Below the pieces are notes generated by a model that worked only from the letters and a program-made list of their open reading frames with translations, was not told where the DNA came from and searched no databases. From positions 20,061,425 through 20,125,424 of the forward strand of contig CM075771.1 in NCBI GenBank assembly GCA_037974665.1: 64,000 nt of DNA, read 5' to 3'. Each line of letters starts with the position of its first letter. Within the stretch, counting starts at the first letter, position 1. Positions 50,110-62,118 of the stretch are shown here, piece after piece. This DNA is from Ehretia macrophylla (Eukaryota; Streptophyta; Magnoliopsida; Boraginales; Ehretiaceae). The position numbers and the translations under genes were made by a program.

Positions 50110-52565
50110 GCACTGTAGATCAACTAATTTAAAAAGTCATAAAACGACAGACATGCTCATTCTCAAATAATGCAAGATCCGCATTAATAGGCACACATAT
50201 TCCTATAACAAAATGTTTAAGATAAAAGGTTTAAAAAAAAAAAGCATACGGAAACAAAATTACTATTGGGGGTTGACTTCACATGTTGGATGTTACATTG
50301 AATCTTTTCAAACCAGCAGCTTCTTGACGAATAAAATAGCGAATCCTCGATTAATTTTCTTAGCAATAAAGATCAAACGCGATAATTAAAATTCTCACTT
50401 GTTGAGTACTTGATTTTGAGTTTAAATTTTTGAAATAACCTCTCAGATAAACAGATTGAAACTGCATATATACATTTACCTTTTCCAAATTTTACTATTC
50501 ACGTACGTAGATTTATTCATTCATCTGTTACATGTTGATAAAAATTCCAATATTACTTTATAAAATTAAAGAATAATAGGAGAATATACATATCTCATCC
50601 ACATGCTCTCACCTACTCATACATATTTTAGTTTAACTACAAAAGTCTCTTTGTTCCACGGTTCATGTATAAGATAACACTTCTTCCTTTAGAATATTTA
50701 GTTGTAGATGAATTAAGAGCCAACTATTTTTAAAGTATTTTTTTTTTTATGACGTAAGAACTTAACGCGTTGATAGCGTCCGACTACCCGAGTATCATCA
50801 CCAAACTCGAGAAGCCCGTGATCAATCACAAGATGTAGTGTTGTAAAAACACATCAACCATGATGTTGTATCTTATTTTTCTTCAAGCACCAGTCATGGA
50901 CCAGAATACCATGCCCATACCCGTGGGAGAATGAAAAGTTATGGAGTTATGGCATTCAATTTTGAAACTTTTATTTTCCTGTTCCGTAGCTGAGAACCCA
51001 CTGGAATATTCTCCTATTAATCTGCTATATGTTTGAAAAAAAGAATATAGCGTGAGAATCCTCTCGTGTGATGTCACTATGAAAAGAATTAAGTGTGATA
51101 ATCGTGATGGTACGCAGACCAAAAAAAAATACGTACACTTCATCTCCATTATATTATTATTAAATTTCTCTTATTATAACATTTCTCATAATATTAAAAC
51201 GTTGCAAGAGGAGATCTTTATTCTTCCTTAATTTATTCTAGTGTTATTAGAAACTCATCTCTATTTACTATTACCTTAATCTTAGTAATATATATACATA
51301 TTGCACAGCTCTGAGCAAAGTGGTAAGGTCCAACGTATCGATTATGAACAAACCCCGTGATTCCCGACGTAAAGGCAGCTGATGAAATGCAATTTTTCTT
51401 GGAAGAATTATAGTATAGTTCAGCATCAGCATCAGATACAAGCATACAGCAAAGAATCATGAACTGTTGCATCAGCAAAAACGTGACCTACTGGCTATTT
51501 AGATTGATTAAAAAAGGCACTGTTTCTCGTGCGCAAATCCTCTAAAACGTTAAATTCTCAGTTATCAATTAATGAACTTATCGCAAAGAATTTTTCCAAT
51601 ATTATGTTAGTTTGCGTACTTGATATTTAAAATTTCAAACTAACGTAGCAGAATAAATATCATATATCCGGTTATAACTAATTACGTAAATTCAAAAAAA
51701 TGCATAATTAATTAATATAGTGGTGGTAATAGTAACATGCATTTGGATGATTGACTCATATTTCTAATTTGAAAAGTTTTAGAAATATTTACCGATTGAC
51801 GTGCTATCGAACATGTATTTTGAATTGGACAATTTTTCCAATTAATCTATGGAGGAATATGCAAGATATTTAACCCAGATTTGTATTGGGCTAAGACTAT
51901 GGACAAAAATTATTCCCAATTATTAGTTAGCATTTTTCTTTTTAATAGTAACATACTTAAGTGAGTGGGACACTAGGGCAGCGAATATGTTGCCATCGTA
52001 TATTAAAAAACCCAAAGGAATTTTGATGAGACAAAGTTGAGTACGTAATTTTTTTCTTACCAATGTGAAAGGGGAAGGCAATCTAAAGAAAGACGTTTTG
52101 CCGTCTTTATATGGTTTGAATTCTACGTTCATTCAGCATGCAAAATAAACTGGTCCCATTATAAGTTGGTTTCCCAATTGAGTTCTTACTTTGAATTACT
52201 TTGACTCGTTCAATAAACAAAAGATTTTTCTTGGCCTTTGCGGTTGTGTTGAAATTGGTGGAAAGATATTTGTGTCATTGAAGTAATCTATGCATAGTGT
52301 GTATACACTTAATGAACTATAAACAAATAGCTATTGCTACTTTCTAACAAAGTGGAGTTGGTCTTCAATTTGACTATTGAAACCATTTACAACAAACTGT
52401 TAGATCATCTTATTTGTCTTAACATTAATTGAACTTGAAAAGATAGATAGCGTTTAAAATTGTAAAAATATCCTAATGCAACTATTTAACTGCCAAACTA
52501 AAGACAAATCCTGCTGAATTGTTTTTATCTACATGTCAATAATTTTTTGGCCGAAAACAATGCAT
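50110..52565. other. Intergenic region, no gene recognised
   Basis: AT-rich, with short, biased open frames (50883-51149, 51233-51478, 51923-52132) that show no protein family. No transposon ends were recognised. Confidence 0.5.
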
Positions 52566-52570
52566 AAGAC

Positions 52571-53074
52571 AGTAAAACCTCAATAAAAGGATATTTGATT
52601 AAAATCTTTTAGTCCCAACTTGAGCTAATGTCCTAAATCAACAATCTCGCTAAATGCATAATATAATAATTTTTTAAAACCTTTTCGGACTCAAAGAATG
52701 TATAAATTAATAATTAATTGAATATACAAAATAAATAGCACATAAAATTTCATAATATTTAGCAACTTTTTACTTGACAACTTTTATTTTCTCATATTTA
52801 GCCAAAAAAAAATACCTTTTATTTTCTCAATTCAGTTTTTTCTCAAAGTATACATCTAAAGTTTTTTGCCTTTTCTTTGTATGCACATATTAACTTTTGG
52901 CAACATTCAATATTCTTGATTTATAAGTGATACATGTATCTTGTTAAAGAAAATAATATTGTACATGTATAAGTACTATAAATTTAAATTTTTTAAAATA
53001 ACAAATATTGATTTATTTAATAATTTTTTAAAAAAATTTAAGAGTATTATTTAATTAAGATTTTACTCTATAGA
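52571..53074. repeat. Possible TIR element upstream of the GARP gene
   Basis: CAGTAAAACCTCAATAAAAG at the left and its rough inverse near 53074 (inward TAGAGTAAAATCTTAATTAA) look like diverged inverted ends of an AT-rich element. The two ends are only partly similar and no target duplication is clear. A related end sequence occurs at 63096. Confidence 0.35.
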
Positions 53075-53519
53075 AATCTATCGCACAGGTGTAATATCAT
53101 TGTCAGCACGCCATTACAACCTGCATGGAAACATCCATGGAGAGAAGCATAAATAATTGACCTACCAAATATTCTACACATTTACCTGGTTAATAATTGA
53201 GAAAGAGAGAGAGAGAAGGCCACTCCATCTTCTTTGTCCAGGTCTAGGGTTTCGCTTCTATTTGCAGCATAAAGAAGTTCATCTCAACCTAATATTTCAG
53301 TCTAGTTCATCAGATTTCCAATCTGGAAGTGGTATAGTGTCTTTTGGCCTCGAGGAACCATTAACTCTTCTATTTCAAGTGCTCAAGAAAACTACTCTAC
53401 TTCTTCAAAATCAGAGAAGATGACCTCTCCTTTTAGGTATCATACTATACGCTAACAATTAAGCTTGGAAGAGAACCGATCATTATCTGAAGAAGAAAGG
53501 ATCGAGAAGCTATAGAGTT

Positions 53520-55006
53520 ATGGAGGGCAGTGGTGATACGGTATGTTCAAAGACAAGCCATTTTGGCAAAAACGAGGATGAGGAGAAAGATATAGATGAA
53601 CGCAAGTTTAAAGATGGAGGAAGCTCAAGAAACAGTACTGTAGCAGAGAGTGAAAAGAAGCCACCCGTGAGGCCTTATGTTCGATCTAAGTTGCCTAGAC
53701 TCCGTTGGACACCGGACCTCCATCTTCGCTTTATTCATGCTGTGGATCGACTTGGTGGACAAGATAGTGAGTTTCCAAACTTTTTCTTGTCAATCATTAA
53801 GATGGTTATCTATACCATTTCATCAATTTCAATATGTAGATTGGAAAATCCAATAGTATTTACATAATAATTAATCTGATTTTCTGCAGAAGCTACGCCA
53901 AAGTTAGTTCTTCAACTAATGAATGTTAAAGGACTCAATATCGCTCATGTGAAGAGTCATTTACAGGTATAAGAACTTTTCTTTAATTCACCCAAGAGGG
54001 AGGTGGAATACTCAAATAGGAATCTGTTGTGATAAAAGATTTCAAGTTCGAATCACAGTTTCGATTTCCATTATACCAAAATGAAAAAAAAAAAAAAAAA
54101 AAAAACCCTTAACTTTTCTTTAAGTCACAAATCCAGATACCTATTTATCTCTTAATTAACACGAATCAGCTCGAGTGGTCACTTCATTAACTCTGTGTCG
54201 TTTTGGTATCTTTGACAGATGTTCAGAAGCCAGAAGATCGATGAGCCTGGTCATAGTGTGCTGATCTTACTTCAAATTTCTTTATTTTCCATCCTTGTCT
54301 GACAAAAATGCAAGGGTGGGTTCCTTCATAGGGTGGGTGTCTAATTAATCAAAGTCCATTTTTTCACGTTACAGGGATGGCAGATCATAGGCTCTTTATG
54401 GAAAGTGGAGATGGAAATATACACAACCTGATCAGTCAAATTCCCATGATCTCAAGCTTGAACGAAAGGCATAGTTCCACTTTTAGGTATGGAACCCAAA
54501 GATATGGAGATGCTTCCTGGAATGGTCACGAGAACTGGACGCACAGCTTTAAAATAGGGCACTACACGATCAACAGAGACAGACCTGCAGGGTTTTACGG
54601 TACACTGACTGAGAGAATCTTTGGACCAATTTTTCATGAATATGAATCGGAGCCAATATGTCAATACTTGAAGAACTCCAATGAGCTAAACCCCTCCAAG
54701 TTGATTCGTGAAAGAGTTGAAAAACAAACCAGTTCGGGTGATATAATTAATCCTTTAGATTTAGACAGGAGTATGATCATGAGTGTTCAAAATCAGACAT
54801 TTGGAAAAAGGAAGGTCTCTGATTGCAAAATCGATTCGAATTTAACGTTGGGAATAGGATCAAGAAATGATGAAAGCCAAGGAGGATTTGGGGATGATGA
54901 TGAGTGTAGCTTATCGTTGTCATTATGTTCACCACCATCTTCCTCCAAGTTTAGAAGATTGAATAAAGATGGTAGAGGGGCAAGTACTCTGGATCTGACT
55001 CTATGA
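53520..55006 (+). CDS. GARP/MYB-like transcription factor with EAR-type repressor tail
   Basis: Plant GARP-family DNA-binding protein of the KANADI/At1g14600-like branch. Four exons: 53520-53766, 53890-53966, 54219-54255 and 54375-55006, giving 330 residues, GT-AG and in phase. The Myb-like HTH spans about 57-113: KLPRLRWTPDLHLRFIHAVD, then LGGQDKATPKLVLQLMNVKG, then LNIAHVKSHLQMFRS, the signature of the family (usual form MYRS). Exon 3 has only 37 bp, and its donor at CATA/GTGTGC was chosen because it joins in frame to MADHRLFMESGDG. The C-terminal half contains CSLSLSLCSP (LxLxL) and ends STLDLTL, both EAR-type repression motifs, suggesting a transcriptional repressor. The long acidic N-terminus is unstructured. 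A GA tract near 53197-53219 and probable 5' UTR lie upstream. Confidence 0.9.
53990..54107 (+). repeat. SINE-like element in intron 2 of the GARP gene
   Basis: CAAGTTCGAATCAC (about 54043-54056) resembles the RNA polymerase III B box, and the segment ends in a run of more than twenty A (54081-54104). Both features fit a tRNA-derived SINE with an oligo-A tail. An A-box-like sequence upstream is weak. The intron is 252 bp long. Confidence 0.45.
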
Positions 55007-55798
55007 ATGAGACGATTCTAAGTGAGATCTTGTGGTACTTGCTTCCAACAATGCTTTTGCTTATTGTCATGTTTGTCTGCAGAATCTAACTAGCTGCTTC
55101 GCCTGAATGATGTTCTTGATAGAGTTAATATCATTTTGGCCCATGAGTTCTTTTCTAAAGTCCTCTATGAGAACTTTGACTTTTACTTGTTTTCTTGTGG
55201 GGCACTTAATTTGGGATTTTGTTAAGAACTTATGGGGCCAAATGGATTTTGCCCGCGTTGATCAATTGATAGCAGTACTTTAAAATGCGAAAGTAGAATA
55301 GTGAAGTAATTCAGCAGTTACTAGCTAGCTAGAAGGGATTGAATTCAAAGGGTTTGCAAGAATAGTAAGAGTTTTTATTGAACACAAATCAACAGAGAGT
55401 ACACATAATTTATAATCCCTGAGAAAAATGTATGCCTTCTTTATACTTTTGTTATTAGGATCTCTTATTCCTAAGAGTATATTATAGAATTGTGAGTGCT
55501 ACTCCGACATGACCTCAATATTGGGTATGTTTGTTGTTTTTGTCATGTTTTAATTGCTAGCTTATTGTTTCAAAACTAACGATTTGGTACCAAGAAATTA
55601 ATGAATAAATATTTACTGGTTCAGCTTCCTTAATGAAGCCAAATTTGAAGCATAGAGAACTGGTTTTCAAACCTCGAGTTATGAAGACAAGTATAAAACT
55701 AGGTAAAAGGACAAACAAAAATAGATATTAATTAAAGATCATTTCAGGGCACGCCAAGCTATGATTTGTTTTTGGTGGTGCCTTTTAATTTGTCCACT
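55007..55798. other. GARP 3' region, intergenic
   Basis: Includes the GARP 3' UTR. Nothing else recognised. Confidence 0.5.
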
Positions 55799-56289
55799 AT
55801 TTTTTTTTTTTACTAGAAAAGCAAATATATATCATTAATTTCAAACTCGAAAATGTGTACAAAGCTCTATCAACAATCCAAAAATAATAAAGGCGCCTGG
55901 ACAATCAACTTTCCCCAAACTGCCAGTTACCACAAAGTAATCTATATATTGAAAGCTGTGTTGCCAAAAGTGTTGCCAATACATAATCTAGATCTAATAG
56001 ATAAAAAGACTATGTCCCATATGTGCTCCTCGGTAGAGAAGTTGCCTCCATGAATTCTCCGATTTCTCTCCTTTCGTATCTCATAAACCAATCCACAATA
56101 CAATTGCCTACAAATAACAGCTTGAAGATCAGGACCTCGGTAATATCTACTAATAACTTGAATCCCACGACGGAATGCAATCAGGAAGCATTGCAAGGTC
56201 GAGCCCTTTTTTCCATAACCTTTTGCTAAGTTCACATTGAAAGAAAATATGGTCACGATCCTCCGACACAATACCACAAATGCCACAAG

Positions 56290-57425
56290 TAGAGGTGGCA
56301 TTTGGGCCAGGCTGACACAGGCCCATTTCAACCCAACACACAAAAATTCGGACCCAGCCCAGCTCGAATGAAAGTGGGTTCGACTCGGTTTAGCCCACCA
56401 CATATAGGTGGGCCGAGCTGAGTCATATATTTTTGGACTCAACCCATTTGTGCCTAAACTCATTTGTGCCCAAGTCCAGCCCAGCTCAGACCATAAATTC
56501 AGCCCAGTCCAGCTCGAACCCAGCATAGGCCCAGCTCAAGCCCAATTCCAGCCCAAATAAAGCCTATCTTGAGATTATAATTTGTATATGTAATTTTTCT
56601 TATAAATAGTTAATGTATTCAACTTCATTTTACTACAAAACTATATATTTATTTTACTACCTATTGTCTCTTTATTTTACTACAAGAGAATACACATGTA
56701 CAATATCTATGGCTATGGGGGAAGAAAATCTTTCACAACGATTACGTTCAAATGTTTGGAATTATTTTGCTTACTTTGAAGAACATGAGTATATAATTTG
56801 TAACTATTATGAACGTAAATATATTTTTTGTCGACAATTTAGATTTGGAATGCTTATAAGACATTTTGTATCTCAACACTCAAATGTTCCAAACTATTTT
56901 AATCCTCAACCACCGCCGCCACCACCACCAACAGGCCCAACACTCTCACAAGGAGCATAATAAAATTGAGAACTTCTCCACCAACTTTCTTCAAGCATTT
57001 ATGTAATGTTCTTTTTTTATGTTTATTAGTAACGTATACGTGTCTCGTGAACTTGTGGTTTGTTAAGTAATGTTTTATCATTTATATTAATATTATCAAT
57101 CAACTTATGTCTTGTTAATTGTTAAATTAACTTTTTCGTAAAAAAGGTTAAACTTAAGTTTTTTCGTTATTAATCCAACTATCAAAATTCAAAACACACT
57201 AATAATTTTTTTTAAAAAAAAGATGAGCTGGCCTAGCCCAGCTCAGCCCAGCTCACTACTCGTGATAGCGGGCTCGTAGTCCAAGTTGGGTCTTATATTT
57301 CAAGAATTGAGCCCAGTCAAACTCAGCCCACTAAACATATATGTCGAGTCGGACTCATTTTTTTTAACCCACAATTCGATCGGACCGTGATGGGCCGTGC
57401 CGAGCTGACCCATTTGCCAGCTCTA
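56290..57425. mobile_element. hAT-type element (1.1 kb) inserted in the LINE remnant
   Basis: The perfect 8-bp target duplication GCCACAAG flanks it (56282-56289 and 57426-57433). Left end TAGAGGTGGCATTTGGGCC and inverted right end TAGAGCTGGCAAATGGGTC are hAT-like termini. Both subterminal regions are packed with short motifs of the type CAGCCCAGCTC/GAGCTGGGC, the usual transposase-binding arrangement in hAT elements. Removing the insert rejoins the LINE coding sequence around Thr-Cys-Gly. The only internal coding trace is a degenerate BED finger. Confidence 0.82.
56709..56960 (+). pseudogene. Degenerate BED-type zinc finger fragment of a hAT transposase
   Basis: From MAMGEENLSQRLRSNVWNYF onward the sequence shows the BED pattern: a V-W-..F aromatic start, then CNYYERKY where a second Cys is expected (the position has Tyr), and RHFVSQHSN for the histidine part. 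The C-terminal FNPQPPPPPPPTGPTLSQG is low complexity. Only the first exon-like part remains, without a catalytic domain. It is a relic of the parent transposase inside a non-autonomous derivative. Confidence 0.55.
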
Positions 57426-57599
57426 GCCACAAGTATTATTGTCCACCACACCCCATGCGAGAAGTCTACTTTAGTCGGGAGCCGATTAAGTAAAGCCATC
57501 CATGTAATGAAACAATGATTAGAATTTGTCCACTTTTTATTTGCTAGTTTCGAATTAAATTGTTCATTAATTTGTTTCAATGATGTCATTATGCTTTCG

Positions 57600-58302
57600 A
57601 TTAACAGACCTAATGAGCGTGATATATATATATTTGTAAAGTTTATGATCCTTTTATGCTATAGAAATGGCACGGTAAATAATAATTTCGTCCAATTAAA
57701 AATAAAAATTTGTTAAAATTGACTGAAAAAAATAATTTTAGTGGATAAAATGAAACAAAAGGCTTGTTAAGTGGATGAGTTGAAACTAAAAAAATAAAAA
57801 ATAAATAAAATTGGGAGGTGATTAAAACTTCATGGAAATTTAATGGCCTACGAGGTAATTTATCCAAATTAAATAAATTAGGTTTCGAATTTGAATACCA
57901 TATTAATTTTTATGAGTATTCGATTCATCGTCATCTATATTAATTTAGCCGCTACAACCAATCTCTTGCTAATTTGTATGTTGGCTTGCTGAAAGTTAAC
58001 TTTAGTAATTCAACGGACTTTATCGAATGGGATAACAACCGAGTCACGACATTGATCTATGCTCAATTTTAACTTACCAAGATTTTTAATTATAGTATGA
58101 AAGCCAAGGTGTTCAATCTTTTCGTCTTTTTTTGGTTCTTTGGACAACGCCATATTTACGTTAAAATACACATTACATGCACTGATCTAGATACATTATT
58201 GAATTCTATTCACAACTGCAGAATTTGAATTTATAACTCCTCTTAACTATACAAATATCTTTGTGGAGCCGTGTCAGGAAATTTTGTGTGTAACACATTT
58301 TA
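57600..58302. other. Intergenic region, no gene recognised
   Basis: AT-rich, one short TATATATATA run near 57620. No frames or repeats of note. Confidence 0.5.
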
Positions 58303-58504
58303 TAGGGGCGGATCTAGAAATTTAATATTGGGGGGTCAAAATATTTTTTTAATGATACTATATATAGTTTTTTAAAAATTAGGGGGACCGATAATTTTTT
58401 TTAACGATACTATATAGTTATTGTTTTTAAAATTTAAACGCCCGCACCCCCCCCCCCCCCCCCCCCCCCCGCTCTCCCCCCAACACTACATAGATCCGCC
58501 CCTG
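58303..58504. mobile_element. hAT-type MITE (202 bp) with an internal poly-C tract
   Basis: Ends TAGGGGCGGATCTAG and, inverted, CAGGGGCGGATCTAT; the first base C is replaced by T at the left. The 8-bp target duplication ACATTTTA flanks it (58295-58302 and 58505-58512). An uninterrupted run of 24 C lies at 58447-58470. Confidence 0.85.
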
Positions 58505-58512
58505 ACATTTTA

Positions 58513-60000
58513 AGTAATATAAAATAACTTAATTCTCTCTTGAATAATAAGAGGAAAAAAAGGCAAAAAGACAAAAGGAAAGAGAAACTAGATTAGTTGA
58601 TAAGCAACCGGAAGACAATTTAAATCTAGATAATAGCCTTTCTTCAATTTTCTTGACTAATTTTAGCATGTCAACGTAACTAAGTATTTATATAAAATGT
58701 AATCAATAATTGATGAAAATAAGGCGGTATTCATTTGTCTTTTGACTCATAAGACTTCAAATTGATTAACATTCCCCATGGCTCTTACCACATTGCTATG
58801 GCTGTCCAATCCTATATTACTTTTAAAAAATGTTACATATTCCAAAAATCAATTTTGGAACCTCTCAGCATCAAAGAGAGAAATTATATCACTAAACCAA
58901 AAGTCCAATGCCATCAATTGAAACAATATGTTGTGTATGTAGAAGGAAACAATTTTTTGAGTATGTTGCAATGTTTTTTTGTATGTAGAACGAAACATAG
59001 AAAAGATCAAATTGAACAGAATATATAGGAATAATATTTTTGCAGCACCAACTAGATAACCCAAATTTCAGTTGAGTAATCACGAATAAACTTCAATGGA
59101 TTCATGACCCAGAAAAAAAAAAAAAAATTCAAGGGATTAATCGAATGTTACCACTCATTCGTCTTACGGAATTTAGTTCATCTTATATTTGCCTCTAGGT
59201 CTTCTTTTGATTCAAAGATTGGTCCTTTGAACCTTTCGCCTTCCATAATATGATGCGGGCTCTTCTTATAGACAGTCAAAAAGAAACGAAAAAATCTCTC
59301 TTTTCTTTAATCACAAATTAGGTCCATTGAACTCTTTTACTATATTGACCAAAAAAAGAAAAAAATAAAAAACTCTACTTTTTTTTTTCTTCGTTTAATT
59401 AAAAAGAGGTCTAAATCATTTTACATCACTTAAAATATTATAATCTCCCCTCTTAAATACGAGACATTCTCATCGCACTAAACACAATAGAGCGGACCAC
59501 AGTCTAGGACAATGAGGCAACAGGGAAAGCTCAAATTTTGCCTAGTAGCCGACTATGATACAACTTATAACGATTTACATTGAGTCTAATCAACTAACTC
59601 AAAATGTTTAAACACGTGTTGTTAGTTGTACAGAATTCAAGTTATTATAAATTGAATACAAATATATTTTATAAAACTGTAGGACAAAGTGTAACGGACA
59701 TCATGACAAAAACTTTTAATTTTCAAATTAGGCAAATACAACATCTTCATCTTTGCTTAACTTTTGTTTTGTCTAATTTTTAGTGTAGTGGAAGAAGTCT
59801 AGCTACATGCAACTGTTAGAAAGGTTTCAAGTACTTAATCGATTGCTCAATGCATAGAAATATTGACTCTGACCAACAAAGAAAATGGTAAAAAGGAAAG
59901 GGAAGAAACAAGTATTCTGTAATACATTTCACCACAAGAGTACTCTAATTACCATATATGTTCACAGAAAGGTTCATATTTCACTTCTCTAAAAGCTTTA
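58513..60000. other. Intergenic region, no gene recognised
   Basis: AT-rich. The open frame at 58762-59028 (88 codons) includes a short internal duplication with TATGTAGAA(G/C)GAAAC and shows no family resemblance. Nothing else recognised. Confidence 0.5.
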
Positions 60001-60007
60001 AAAATAG

Positions 60008-60128
60008 TTACTAGGCTTTGGTCCAGTGATAAAGTTACTTATTGTATACAAAAAGTTTCGAATTCGAGTTTCGCTAATTATGTTATACGACCTTAATCCT
60101 CACTTGAATAATAATAAATAAATAAAAG
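60008..60128 (+). repeat. SINE-like element
   Basis: TTTGGTCCAGTGATAAAG resembles a tRNA-derived A box and TTTCGAATTCGAGTTTCG a B box, spaced about 40 bp. The segment ends in an AATAATAATAAATAAAT tail. This arrangement fits the tRNA-type SINEs of eudicots. Confidence 0.5.
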
Positions 60129-60129
60129 C

Positions 60130-61460
60130 TTATAAAAATAGACTGGATTTGTTAATTTTTCGTGTTCTCGTTCTCTAGCTAGTCTGTCCTTGCTGGTTAA
60201 GATCTAAGGAAACATTGCCTAGTGACTGATGTGGTTCAAGGTGCACTTTGGTAATAAAATCTTTGATTTTTAAACGTACGTGAATCTGCAAACACAATCA
60301 GAATTCAGCAGACACGCTCTCTCTATCCACATAGTGGAATTTGGTATTTCGATAGCATTCAACGTCCAGCTTGATCATTTTTCCTATTTTTCCCTATTGG
60401 AAAAATCTGGAAAAATGGTATATACTTATAGTTTCTCTCAAATTTTAAATCGTTCATATTTTTAAAATTAGTTAATTTAGTCTTTTTTATTTTTCAAAAA
60501 AAGTCAATTTAGTTCATATTATTTTCATATAAAATTCAAGCTAATTTTAAATAATAAAAATAAATTTAAAAATTTTTAAAAAATAATAGGAATTATTTGC
60601 GCAATTTTTCCTTTACCTATTTGAAAAAGCAAAAGATTACTGGTCCCATCGGGTCCCCATCGACTACATATTTCTTGACTTCTGGGAACTTCAGATATTA
60701 TTTTAGAATAGCTGTCATTGTGATCTTTTATGAACTAGCTAGCAACAAGTTGAAATACGTTTCCAAGTTTGGCACATACATGCAAGTCAACACTTCTTTC
60801 TTCTTTCTATCAATTTAGTTAATAATAGTCTGGTTGCTATACTAATGCATGCAAGCTTTACTAGGTTAGATTAGTTTGAGTATTTGGGATAACTTCATAA
60901 CGTTATAATATTATGAAAAAATGTTAGTGTGATAGTCAACTAATGAGGAAATTATTTGATTCGCATTCAATAATTCAAAATTATTTCATCAAAAATTATA
61001 GTAGCACTTCACCACTGTTAATCTCTTTTGTAACGAGTTTTTAAAACAATCTATATTTAATATTTAGGAACAAATGTTCATTCAGTACAATAAGGACGGG
61101 GTACCCGTAGAACAACATTTCACAGGAGAAATATTGTTTAAAAAATGTTATATATTGATGGGTCCAATTAATTGTAAAAAAAAAGGATGACACGGTTTTA
61201 TTTATTTTATTTGCTTTAGCTTTTTCCCATTTTACACGTAAGGGAGCAAAAAAAGCCGCGTGCTTGCCCGCCTGAAAATTCAATCATCGTACAAAGTAGT
61301 TTAGTTTGGATTAGTGGACGCAAATAATCATATAAAATCCATTGGTTACTGAACATTCCAACCTCTCTGCAATGAAGTACTGTTGACATGTTTTGGTTTT
61401 ATCTTCTTATGTTAAAGCAGTCCAGATTAAAAGCTCTAATAATGTCAACAGACTATGTTG
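60130..61460. other. Intergenic region, no gene recognised
   Basis: AT-rich with biased short frames (60280-60465, 60597-60818, 61041-61283). Confidence 0.5.
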
Positions 61461-61461
61461 A

Positions 61462-61575
61462 AGGATGTCATGTAATAATCAGACTATTTAGCAAAAAAAG
61501 GATGGTCATGTAATAAAGGATGTCATGTAATAATCAGACTATTTAGCAAAAAAAGGATGTCATGTAATAATCATC
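61462..61575. repeat. Tandem duplication, 55-bp period
   Basis: AGGATGTCATGTAATAATCA plus GACTATTTAGCAAAAAAAGG occurs at 61462 and again at 61517 with 55-bp spacing. A third partial copy of GGATGTCATGTAATAATCA follows. It looks like a simple local duplication. Confidence 0.8.
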
Positions 61576-61791
61576 ATCATCACATACAATATCAGCCAAA
61601 GGAAATTGTGACTGATGCAGGTTGACGATTGAGTTGACAGTTAAATCAGGTAATTTTAGTTGAACAAGTAACAATAATTAGGATTCTACCCACCCCGACG
61701 TGAAATCCGGAAGTTCATGTGCCCTTGCCTGCCTGCCGGCCCCCCCTATGTGACATGCAACACATTTTCCTCGCAAACAAAAGTTGCATAA

Positions 61792-62115
61792 GGGTTTTTT
61801 TAATGGTAATAATTATTCACAAAATTTTATTATTTTTTATAATTTTTTGAGATTTGGATATTTATTTTAACTCAAATCTCCAATGAGGCCACTACTTTTT
61901 AGAGATTTACACCAAAATAGAGATCCAATCACTTTTTAGATCTCTAAATTTAGAGTAAAAAAAGTAAATTGAGTCTCTATTTTAGTGAAAAATTTTAAAA
62001 AGTGGTGGATTCCATTGGAGATTTGAATTAAAATAGAGATTCGGGTCTCTAAACTTACCAAAAATGATAAATTTTTATGAATAATCGACCATTTTTTTTG
62101 TCATTAAAAATACCC
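61792..62115. mobile_element. Tourist-like MITE (324 bp)
   Basis: GGGTTTTTTTAATGG at the left matches inverted GGGTATTTTTAATGA at the right. Both sides have the 3-bp target TAA (61789-61791 and 62116-62118), as in Harbinger-type MITEs. Inside are CTCCAATGAGG- and CCATTGGAG-like blocks facing each other, so almost the whole element can fold back. No gene. Confidence 0.75.
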
Positions 62116-62118
62116 TAA

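Larger units (their letters stand above)
55799..57590 (-). pseudogene. 3' remnant of a non-LTR retrotransposon (LINE), zf-RVT domain, split by a hAT insertion
   Basis: On the minus strand, sequence before the insertion (57545-57434) reads HCFITWMALLNRLPTK, followed after a frameshift by LLAWGVVDNNTC. After it (56281 downward) it reads GICGIVSEDRDHIFFQCELSKRLWKKGL, then LYCGLVYEIRKERNRRIHGG. This is the zinc-binding zf-RVT region found at the C-terminus of plant LINE reverse transcriptase proteins. The poly-T run near 55800-55812 (poly-A in sense) marks the 3' tail. The RT core itself is absent: the copy is 5'-truncated, frameshifted and interrupted, so it is dead. The 5' boundary is not exact. 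Confidence 0.7.

Noticed and set aside
55942..56526. 194-codon minus-strand open frame as a single protein
   Set aside because: It runs from the hAT subterminal repeats into the LINE fragment; the two halves have different origins.
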